Source: DASRHK01 sp035650495 (lineage in GTDB: Bacteria; Pseudomonadota; Gammaproteobacteria; Nevskiales; Nevskiaceae). Taken from it: DNA of 7,997 nt. Numbering within the stretch: position 1 is the stretch's first letter; every line of letters starts with the position of its first letter. Of this stretch, positions 1-6,747 are shown in pieces. The translations under genes and the position numbers were made by a program. The stretch covers positions 1 through 7,997 of the forward strand of contig DASRHK010000015.1 of the NCBI GenBank assembly GCA_035650495.1. The letters are read 5' to 3'. The notes below the pieces were generated by a model that had not been told where the DNA came from, made no database searches, and was given only the letters and a program-made list of their open reading frames with translations.

Positions 1-839
1 AGATAGGTCGGGAAGAACGCGTTCCAGTTCAGCAGCCGGCTGATCGTGCGCGGCAGCGCCGGCGGGATCGACGGGATCGGCAGCTTGCGGCAGCCGCATT
101 CCTCGACGGCCTTCTGGTAGGCGACCCAGTCTTCCGGCGCGACGTTGTAGATGCCCGGCTTGTTCTGCTCGAACGCCGTGACGAGCGCGTCGGCCATGTC
201 GTCGACGTGCAGGAACTGCATCATCGGCGAGAACCCGACCAAGACCGGCGCGAGCTTGCGCGAGAGCAGCAGCGACATGCTGTTCTTCACGCCCGGCCCG
301 AGCACGTTGCACGGCCGCAGGATGGTGATGTTGAGCTCGGGATGCTTCCACAGATAAATGTTGGCGAGCGACTCGAGCTCGACCGAGTCGACCAGATCCT
401 GCGTGACCTCGCTCGCCTTCAGCGGCGCGTCCTCGTCGAGCAGCGCCGGGTTGTACGGCGAGGCGCCGTAGACGAAATAAGTGGAATGGATGAGCACCTG
501 CCGCACGTAGTACTTGCGGCAGAGCTCGAGCAGGCGCTTCGACCCGAGCACGTTGGAGTTGTAGCGATGAACGCGATCGCGCTCGTGCGGGAAGATGCGG
601 CCGATGTGGATGACCGCGTCGACCTTGTGATTGCGGAACACGTCCTCGAAGCCGCGCTTCTCGAGCTCGACCTTGTACGAGGGGATGTTCGCGTCGGTCT
701 CGACCTTGCGCCGGAAGTCGACCGCGATGACGTGATGCGTCGTCGCCAGGCGGGCGATCACGCGCTGCGCGAGCGCACCCGCTGCGCCGGTGACGAGCAC
801 CGTGCGCTTCGCGCCGATCATGGCTTTCTTGTCGGCCAT
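1..839 (-). CDS. Atypical extended SDR (NAD-dependent epimerase/dehydratase-like), C-terminus cut by window edge
   Basis: 279 codons are visible; the gene continues past base 1. The N-terminus is a Rossmann fold: strand VLVTGAAGALA (residues 14-24) is the TGxxGxxA variant of the dinucleotide loop, and the second strand ends in Asp (VIAVD, D41), which in the family favours NAD over NADP. Further extended-SDR hallmarks are HSTYFVYG (118-125), LRPCNVLGPG (174-183) and FLHVDDMADAL (209-219). The catalytic YxxxK expected soon after the HST segment is absent; the equivalent stretch reads LVDSVELESLAN (149-160). It may therefore bind NAD without normal redox catalysis, as in the atypical SDRs. The start ATG at 839 overlaps the acyltransferase stop as TGATG, so coupled translation is likely; no good Shine-Dalgarno is seen. 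The substrate is unknown. Fold call is confident, activity is not. Confidence 0.85.
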   Translation of the reverse strand, partial: MADKKAMIGAKRTVLVTGAAGALAQRVIARLATTHHVIAVDFRRKVETDANIPSYKVELEKRGFEDVFRNHKVDAVIHIGRIFPHERDRVHRYNSNVLGSKRLLELCRKYYVRQVLIHSTYFVYGASPYNPALLDEDAPLKASEVTQDLVDSVELESLANIYLWKHPELNITILRPCNVLGPGVKNSMSLLLSRKLAPVLVGFSPMMQFLHVDDMADALVTAFEQNKPGIYNVAPEDWVAYQKAVEECGCRKLPIPSIPPALPRTISRLLNWNAFFPTY

Positions 840-1672
840 CAGAAGATCTTCGTGCGCTCCTGCAGGCCTTTCTCGATCAGCGCGCGGATCGCGTCCTTCA
901 CCTCTTCGACCTTCGCGGTGACTTCCTCCTCGCTCGTGCCGACGCCGCCCTTGAAGTGCATCGGCTCGCCGAAGTTGAGATGGATGCGTGCCGGCAGCGG
1001 CAACAGCGGCGCGATCGGCGCGTATGGGATGCCGAGCAGCTTCGCGAGCGGCTTGATGTCGTAGATCGACGGCATCGTCTCCTCGGCGCCGACGACGCCG
1101 ACCGGAATGATCGGCACCTTCTGGCTCATCGCGAGGTGCATGAAGCCGTTGCCGAAGCGCTGCAGCTTGTAGCGATCCTTGTAGAGCTTGCCCGAGCCGC
1201 GCACGCCTTCGGGGAACACGAGGATCGCCTCTTCGCTCTCGAGCATCTTCACGCAATTGACCGGATCGCCGATCACGCCGCCGAACGCATTGAGCAGATT
1301 GCCGAGCCACGGCACGGTCGGGAAGAAGCGCTCGATCATCGCCCGCGCGGCGCGCGGACCGTGCGGATTCGTCGCCAGCGCATAGCCGATCATCACGCCG
1401 TCCATCGGCAGCTGTCCCGAATGATTCGGCACGATGAGCACGCGGCCCCGGGCAGGGATGTTCTCCAGGCCGTGCGCGACGACGCGGAAATATTTCTCGT
1501 AGAGCCAGCGTACGCAGGCGACGCCGACTTTGGCGATGTCCTCGTTGTAGCCCCACGGGTCGTAGCCGAAGCTGCCGACCGGCTTCGGGATCTTCGACAT
1601 GAGCGCGTCGATCTCCGGCGTGACGAGCCGACTGAGGACGCGCTCCTTGAGATTGAGCCCGAATCCCGCCAT
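839..1672 (-). CDS. PlsC-like lysophospholipid acyltransferase family protein
   Basis: A 277-aa protein of the glycerophosphate acyltransferase superfamily, whose members transfer acyl groups from acyl-CoA or acyl-ACP to a hydroxyl, usually at the membrane. The visible motifs in order are a DPWGY segment (38-42) common in a bacterial subgroup, NHSGQLPMDG (83-92) as the catalytic His/Asp block, FGGVIGDPVN (130-139) in the place of motif II, FPEGVRGSGK (153-162) as the acceptor-binding FPEG motif, and VPIIPVGVVG (186-195). Spacing in the first block is H84-x6-D91, not the textbook H-x4-D, and motif II lacks the usual Arg. There is no obvious transmembrane helix. I chose ATG 1672 because a GGGGAGGG Shine-Dalgarno sits 7 bases upstream and because extending upstream would run into the ABC gene on the same strand. 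It is coupled to the downstream SDR by TGATG. Acceptor and acyl donor cannot be told from sequence. Confidence 0.9.
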   Translation of the reverse strand: MAGFGLNLKERVLSRLVTPEIDALMSKIPKPVGSFGYDPWGYNEDIAKVGVACVRWLYEKYFRVVAHGLENIPARGRVLIVPNHSGQLPMDGVMIGYALATNPHGPRAARAMIERFFPTVPWLGNLLNAFGGVIGDPVNCVKMLESEEAILVFPEGVRGSGKLYKDRYKLQRFGNGFMHLAMSQKVPIIPVGVVGAEETMPSIYDIKPLAKLLGIPYAPIAPLLPLPARIHLNFGEPMHFKGGVGTSEEEVTAKVEEVKDAIRALIEKGLQERTKIF

Positions 1673-1679
1673 GCGAAGA

Positions 1680-1687
1680 CCCTCCCC
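1680..1687 (-). promoter_or_regulatory. Shine-Dalgarno of the acyltransferase gene
   Basis: GGGGAGGG on the minus strand, 7 bases before the ATG at 1672, inside the 28-base gap after the ABC transporter stop. It is the clearest ribosome site in the left operon and fixes this start. The gap is too short for a terminator, so read-through from the transporter gene is expected. Confidence 0.7.
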
Positions 1688-1700
1688 GCTCGGATTTCGA

Positions 1701-3518
1701 TTATTCCACAGGCACCGTGTCGTGATGCTCGCGCAGCTGCAGGCGCCAGAGCCGGGCATAGGCGCCATTCGCCGCGAGCAGCTCCGCGTGCGTGCCGCGC
1801 TCACGCACTTCGCCGTGATCGAGCAGCACGATCTGATCGGCGTCGGTGATCGTCGACAATCGATGCGCGATGACCAGCGACGTCCGCGCACGCGCGACTT
1901 CGCGGATCGCGGCGAGGATGGCTTGCTCGGATGCCGAATCGAGCGACGAGGTGGCTTCGTCGAAGATCATCACCGGCGGATCCTTGAGCAGCGCGCGCGC
2001 GATGGCGATGCGCTGCTTCTCGCCGCCGGAAAGCTTCAGGCCGCGCTCGCCGACCAGCGTTTCGTAACCGTCCGGAAGCTGTGCGATGAACTGATCCAGA
2101 TGCGCGAGCTTGGCGACGCGCTCGACGTCGGCCTTCTGCGCGCCCGGCTTTCCGTACGCGATGTTGTAGTAGATGGTGTCGTTGAACAGCACCGTGTCCT
2201 GCGGCACGACGCCGATGTGCGCGCGCAGCGAGTCCTGTGTGTACTCGCGGATGTCGTGCCCATTGATGGTGATGCGGCCACTATCGACGTCGTAGAAGCG
2301 GAACAGCAGGCGCGCGATCGTCGATTTGCCGGCGCCGCTCGGCCCCACAACCGCGACCTTGTGGCCTTCCGGAATCTCGAAGCTCACGCCTTTTAGGATC
2401 TGTCGCGCCGCGCTGTAACCGTAATTGACGGATTCGAAGCGGATCGACGCTTGCGTGGCCTTGAGCACTTTCGCGTCGGGCGCGTCCTTCACTTTCGCGT
2501 CGACGTTGAGCAGGTCGAACATCCGCTGCATGTCGGTCATCGCTCGCCGGATCTCGCGGTAGACGAACCCGAGGAAGTTGAGCGGCACGAACAGCTGGAT
2601 CATGAACGCGTTGATCGCGACAAAGTCGCCGAGCGTCATCGCGCCGCTCGCGACGTTGCGCGCGGCGAGGATCATCATCCAGGTCAGCGCGCCCGCGACG
2701 ATGAGCGACTGGCCGAGATTCAATCCGGCGAGCGACACGCGGTTCTGCGCCTGCGCCTTCTCCCACTCTTGCAGGAAGCGATCGTACTCGGCGGCTTCGT
2801 GCGCTTCGTTGCCGAACAGCTTGACGGTCTCGTAGTTCAGCAGCGAGTCGATCGCGCGCGTGTTGGCCCGCGAGTCGAGCTGATTGGCGGCGCGCACGTA
2901 CTTCGTTCGCCACTCGGACACCGACACCGAGAAGAAGATGTAGAGCGCGACCGCGACGAACGCGATCGCGGCAAAAGCGCCGGCATACTTGGTCCACAGG
3001 ATCACCGCCACCATCACGATCTCGAGCAGCGTCGGGATGATGTTGAACAGCATGAAGCGCAGCAGGAAGCTGATCCCGGAAATGCCGCGCTCGATGTCGC
3101 GCGACAAGCCGCCGGTGCGGCGCGTGAGATGGAAGTCGAGATCGAGCCGGTGCAGATGGGTGAACACGTTCAAGCCGGCGCGGCGCATCGCGCGCTCGGC
3201 GACGCGGCCGAACACCACGTCGCGCAATTCGCCCATGAGCACATTGAAGAAGCGCAAGGCGCCATAGGCGAGCAGGAGCACGATCGGAATGGTGACGATC
3301 GCCTGGTTCCTGCCGGACAGCGAATCGACGATCTGCTTGAGCGCCAGCGGCAGGATCACGCCCGCGACTTTCGCCGCGATCAGGCACGCCATCGCGACGA
3401 ACACGCGCGCGGGGAATTCGGCGAGATACGGCAGGAGGCTCGACAGCGCGCGCCATTCGGTGCCGCTGGACGCACTCGCGCCAGACTCCGGGATTCGCGA
3501 CGGACGCTTTCCGCGCAT
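1701..3518 (-). CDS. Atm1-type ABC exporter half-transporter (fused permease and ATPase)
   Basis: A 605-aa inner-membrane half-transporter, expected to work as a homodimer. The transmembrane domain spans roughly residues 35-330, with hydrophobic segments near 39-61, 74-97, 150-174, 180-200, 268-288 and 298-320. TRRTGGLSRDIERG (132-145) and LLNYETVKLFGNE (226-238) are hallmarks of the Atm1/ABCB7/HMT1 group. The ATPase is complete: Walker A GPSGAGKST (392-400), Q-loop Q440, signature LSGGEKQ (496-502), Walker B VMIFDE (516-521), H-loop H552. Known relatives export glutathione-linked compounds (mitochondrial Atm1, Novosphingobium Atm1) or give metal tolerance; this substrate is inferred only. 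ATG 3518 is preferred over the in-frame ATG at 3551 because it forms a TGATG overlap with the preceding stop and removes an 11-residue extension lying inside that gene. No Shine-Dalgarno is seen, which fits coupling. Confidence 0.95.
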   Translation of the reverse strand: MRGKRPSRIPESGASASSGTEWRALSSLLPYLAEFPARVFVAMACLIAAKVAGVILPLALKQIVDSLSGRNQAIVTIPIVLLLAYGALRFFNVLMGELRDVVFGRVAERAMRRAGLNVFTHLHRLDLDFHLTRRTGGLSRDIERGISGISFLLRFMLFNIIPTLLEIVMVAVILWTKYAGAFAAIAFVAVALYIFFSVSVSEWRTKYVRAANQLDSRANTRAIDSLLNYETVKLFGNEAHEAAEYDRFLQEWEKAQAQNRVSLAGLNLGQSLIVAGALTWMMILAARNVASGAMTLGDFVAINAFMIQLFVPLNFLGFVYREIRRAMTDMQRMFDLLNVDAKVKDAPDAKVLKATQASIRFESVNYGYSAARQILKGVSFEIPEGHKVAVVGPSGAGKSTIARLLFRFYDVDSGRITINGHDIREYTQDSLRAHIGVVPQDTVLFNDTIYYNIAYGKPGAQKADVERVAKLAHLDQFIAQLPDGYETLVGERGLKLSGGEKQRIAIARALLKDPPVMIFDEATSSLDSASEQAILAAIREVARARTSLVIAHRLSTITDADQIVLLDHGEVRERGTHAELLAANGAYARLWRLQLREHHDTVPVE

Positions 3519-4568
3519 CAGACGATCGGCGGCTCGTCGATCGAATGCCACACCGCCGCTTCCTCGCGCAGCCGGCCGACGGTCGCCGCCGCTTGCGATG
3601 CGCTCTCGACGCGCGCGATGTGGAACAGCGCGTCGCCTTCGTGCACGAGCGGAAGGTTCAGGCGTCCGATCACCACGCCTTCGGTCGGGCTCGCGATCAC
3701 GGTCTCCGTCTCGCCGAACGGGTCGCCCACCACGCCGAGCTTCTGCCCGAGCGCGACTTCGTCGCCGAGCGAGATCTGATGACGCAGGATGCCGCTCGTG
3801 GTCGCGCGCACCCAGGTGCTCGATTTCGCCACCACCGGCGTCACGTAGCGTGAGCTCGCGTTGGCCGGCGGCTCGAGCATGCCGAGGCTGTACATCACGT
3901 GCAGCACGCCCTGCACGCCGATGCGGATGCAGGTCTCGTCGAAGCGCAGCGCTTCGCTCGATTCGTAGAGCAGGACCGGGATGCCCTTCTTCGTCGTGTA
4001 CTCGCGCAGCGTGCCGGGCGTCGGGTTGGAGTTGAGCAAGAGCGGCGCGCCGAACGCACGCGCGAGCTTGAGCGTCTGCGGATTGGCGAGATCGGCACGG
4101 ATCTGCGGCAGATTTGGACGGTGCAGGGCGCCGGTGTGCAGGTCGACGCCATATTCGCAGCGATTGACGACTTCTTTCAGGAACAGGTTGGCGAGCCGCG
4201 CGGCGAGCGAGCCCGAGTCGGATCCCGGGAAGCTGCGATTGAGATCGCGGCGATCCGGCAGGTAGCGCGACTGCTGCAGGAACGCCATCACGTTGACGAT
4301 CGGCACCGCGAGCAGCGTGCCCGCGAGGCTGCGGATCTCCGGCAGCCGCAACAAGCGCCGGATGATCTCCACGCCGATGATCTCGTCGCCGTGCAGCGCG
4401 GCGCTGACAAAGAGCTTGGGTCCCGGGCGCGCGCCGTGCTGCACGATCACCGGCAGCACCACCGGCGAATTCGTGTAGAGGTTCGCGACGGGCAGATTCA
4501 CCGTCGCGCGGCTGCCCGGCGGCACCTGCACGCCGCCGATCGGGAACGGCGATGGCGCGGCCGGATCT

Positions 4569-4576
<8 letters not shown>
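3518..4576 (-). CDS. Succinylglutamate desuccinylase/aspartoacylase-family zinc hydrolase (M14 fold)
   Basis: A 352-aa protein of the AstE/AspA branch of the M14 metallo-carboxypeptidase superfamily, which cleaves amide bonds next to acidic amino acids. Zinc ligands are visible as HGDE (H62, E65) and DLHTG (H147). DLNRSFPG (111-118) supplies the Asn-Arg pair that holds the substrate carboxylate, and E205 in LLYESSE is the likely general base. Residues about 245-320 look like a barrel-sandwich (lipoyl-like) domain, with SLGDEVALGQKLGVVG (269-284), as in other members with a C-terminal extension. The start overlaps the rimK stop by 8 bases and has an AAGG-containing ribosome site just upstream. 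This is not an arginine-catabolic ast cluster, so classical AstE activity is unlikely. Placement after rimK suggests it acts on a glutamyl or acyl-glutamyl product, which is inference. Confidence 0.9.
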
Positions 4577-5470
<894 letters not shown>

Positions 5471-5474
<4 letters not shown>

Positions 5475-5923
5475 TTGAGCACCGATCGTTTCTTCTTGAC
5501 TGGCTTGCGACCCTGCAGGAACGAGCCCGCGGGATCGACGCGGAATTTCCCGGCCAGCGCGGTGCGGCCGAGCAGCATGCGGAACAGCATGGTGTCGCGC
5601 GCGGTGAGCGAGACGTCGATGTCCCACTCGACGTCGCCGACGCGCACCGGCGTGCGGATGAACGGCCGCGATTCGCGATGGCCGCCGGAATCGGCGACGA
5701 GGCGCTCCTCGAGGAGCTCGGCCTCGCACCACACCTCCTTCTCCGTGCCGCGGCGGGGATGCACGCCGAAGCGCACGCGCCCGCCCGGAAGCTTCTCGAT
5801 CGCGAAGGCGTGGATCACCGATGAGCGCGCCCCGGTGTCGATCTTGACCTTGATCCGGCCGATGCCGAGCGCGGGGAGCGACGCCCACTCGCGCCAGCCG
5901 AGCGTCGGCGTTTCGTCAGCCAT
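5471..5923 (-). CDS. rimB: RimB-type retropepsin-like protease (family named 'ATP-dependent zinc protease')
   Basis: A 150-aa protein of the PF05618 family. It begins with LGWREWASLPALG (8-20), followed by KIDTGARSSVIHA (27-39), which contains the DTGA (29-32) aspartic-protease motif. GHRESRPFIRTPV (81-93) and FRMLLGRTAL (114-123) are further family hallmarks. There is no zinc-protease HExxH and no Walker motif, so the family name does not fit what is visible; structures of relatives have a retropepsin-like fold. The tail is basic (KPVKKKRSVLK, 140-150). In Pseudomonas, RimB is encoded beside RimK and affects its S6-modifying activity. Here it is the first gene of the left operon and overlaps rimK by 4 bases. 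The start is the only ATG giving the family N-terminus, although its upstream bases hold no clear Shine-Dalgarno. Whether it is an active protease is not shown. Confidence 0.9.
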
Positions 5924-5969
5924 GCTGTGGGATAAGATGCATGCGAGCCGCCATTATGAGGTGGATGCC
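5924..5969. promoter_or_regulatory. Divergent intergenic region between rimB and the Mpo1-like gene
   Basis: Only 46 bases separate two divergent start codons, so the minus-strand promoter, and probably the plus-strand one, lie here or reach into the flanking genes. On the minus strand CATAAT (5958-5953) matches the -10 consensus at 5 of 6 positions and lies about 30 bases before the rimB ATG, but no -35 is seen at normal spacing. On the plus strand TAAGAT (5933-5938) is a weak -10 candidate. A GCATGC palindrome sits at 5939-5944. Promoter presence follows from layout; the exact boxes are guesses. Confidence 0.45.
5958..5964 (+). promoter_or_regulatory. Shine-Dalgarno of the Mpo1-like gene
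   Basis: GAGGTGG on the plus strand, 5 bases before the ATG at 5970. It decides between that start and an in-frame ATG at 5937, which has no ribosome site and would add 11 residues not expected in the family. Confidence 0.6.
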
Positions 5970-6287
5970 ATGAACGCCCCAGCGTCGCCCACGTACCGCA
6001 ACCTCGACGACTTCTATCCGTACTACCTGTCGGAGCACTCGAACCAGACCTGCCGCCGGTTGCATTTCGTCGGCACCAGCCTCGGCCTCGCGCTCGTCAT
6101 CTACGCGGTCGTCACCCAAACCTGGTGGCTGATCGCTGCCGCGTTCTTCCAGGGCTACGCGTTCGCCTGGATCGGGCACTTCTTCTTCGAGCACAACAAG
6201 CCGGCGACGTTCAAGTATCCGTGGCTGTCCTACAAAGGCGACTGGCGGATGTGGTGGCACACGCTCACCGGCAAGATCGCGTTCTGA
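5970..6287 (+). CDS. DUF962 / Mpo1-like small membrane protein
   Basis: A 105-aa protein with two hydrophobic stretches (about 32-50 and 52-70). The pattern includes FYPYYLSEHSN (15-25), RLHFVGT (30-36) and WIGHFFFEHNKPATF (67-81), ending in a short Trp-rich segment. The histidines at 23, 32, 70 and 75 match the conserved set of the DUF962 family. Yeast Mpo1, a longer relative, is an iron-dependent dioxygenase that shortens 2-hydroxy fatty acids in phytosphingosine breakdown. Bacterial short forms are not well characterised, so enzyme activity here is inference. The frame is open far upstream, antisense to rimB and rimK, but only the part from 5970 has family similarity and a ribosome site. 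The next gene follows after 12 bases. Placing lipid-related activity beside the left operon's acyltransferase may be coincidence. Confidence 0.88.
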   Translation: MNAPASPTYRNLDDFYPYYLSEHSNQTCRRLHFVGTSLGLALVIYAVVTQTWWLIAAAFFQGYAFAWIGHFFFEHNKPATFKYPWLSYKGDWRMWWHTLTGKIAF

Positions 6288-6299
6288 TCGCGATCGACC

Positions 6300-6704
6300 A
6301 TGGAAGGCGCTGAGCTCCTGCGGCGGCTGGCCGACGGCAGCCTGCCGCCGGGGGATTTCACCCATCGCAATCACGTGCGGGCCGCCTGGCAGTGCCTGCG
6401 CAGCCACGATCGGCTGCCCGTGGCCGCGCACGCGTTCGGGGACCTGCTGCTCGCCTACGTCCGGGCGGTCGGCGCCGAGGACAAGTTCCATCTGACCCTC
6501 ACGCTGGCGTTCATGCACATCATCCATGCGCGCATGAGCTCGGGCGAGGAGGCCTGGGACGTCTTCGCGGCGCGCAACCCCGATCTGTTCAGCGACGCGC
6601 GCTCGCTGATCTCGCGGCATTATTCGGCTGCGCGGATCGCCGCGGGCCGGCGCGCGTTCGCGGAGCCCGACGGACTGCCATTGCCCTCAGCGGACCCGGT
6701 ATGA
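6300..6704 (+). CDS. Conserved protein of unknown function, FTHxxHVxxAW type
   Basis: A 134-aa soluble, mostly helical-looking protein. I recognise its pattern from conserved hypothetical proteins but know of no assigned function. The marks are FTHRNHVRAAW (20-30), then DKFHLTLTLAFMHIIHARM (61-79), where relatives typically read YHETIT, then FAARNPDLF (89-97) and SRHYS (105-109). Five histidines at 22, 25, 64, 73 and 76 sit in two blocks and could form a metal or ligand site; that is speculation. It lies 12 bases after the DUF962 stop, probably in the same transcript, but has no clear Shine-Dalgarno. Its TGA overlaps an out-of-frame ATG at 6701. Codon use matches its neighbours, which supports a real gene. 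Confidence 0.78.
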   Translation: MEGAELLRRLADGSLPPGDFTHRNHVRAAWQCLRSHDRLPVAAHAFGDLLLAYVRAVGAEDKFHLTLTLAFMHIIHARMSSGEEAWDVFAARNPDLFSDARSLISRHYSAARIAAGRRAFAEPDGLPLPSADPV

Positions 6705-6706
6705 TT

Positions 6707-6720
6707 GGAGGTGGAAGGAG
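6707..6720 (+). other. Purine-rich Shine-Dalgarno-like run, far from the next start
   Basis: GGAGGTGGAAGGAG lies in the 43-base gap after the 134-aa gene. It is the strongest anti-Shine-Dalgarno match on the plus strand, but the DUF1631 ATG at 6748 is 27 bases further on, well beyond normal spacing. No ATG, GTG or TTG in the DUF1631 frame lies nearer. It may act after folding of the spacer, serve a tiny leader, or be chance. Confidence 0.35.
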
Positions 6721-6747
6721 CGCCCACCAGAGACGCCGGTCTTTTCG

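Noticed and set aside
842..851. Perfect 10-base palindrome GAAGATCTTC at the acyltransferase/SDR junction
   Set aside because: It encodes the final residues of the acyltransferase, occurs once and has no stem extension; chance is the simplest explanation.
1673..1700. Possible transcription terminator or promoter between the ABC and acyltransferase genes
   Set aside because: The 28-base gap has no hairpin with a T-run and is largely taken up by the Shine-Dalgarno.
207..1849. Plus-strand frames opposite the SDR and acyltransferase genes
   Set aside because: Arg/Ala/Glu-rich translations with no motifs; the minus-strand proteins show clear fold markers.
3519..3551. Upstream in-frame ATG for the ABC transporter, adding 11 residues
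   Set aside because: It lies within the hydrolase gene, has no ribosome site, and the TGATG overlap at 3518 is the more natural start.
2451..3779. A 442-codon plus-strand frame opposite the ABC transporter
   Set aside because: His/Arg/Glu-rich shadow of a real GC-rich gene on the other strand that carries complete ABC motifs.
6286..6295. Palindrome GATCGCGATC after the DUF962 stop, considered as a terminator or operator
   Set aside because: Too short and without a loop or T-run; similar GATCGC words recur throughout this GC-rich DNA.
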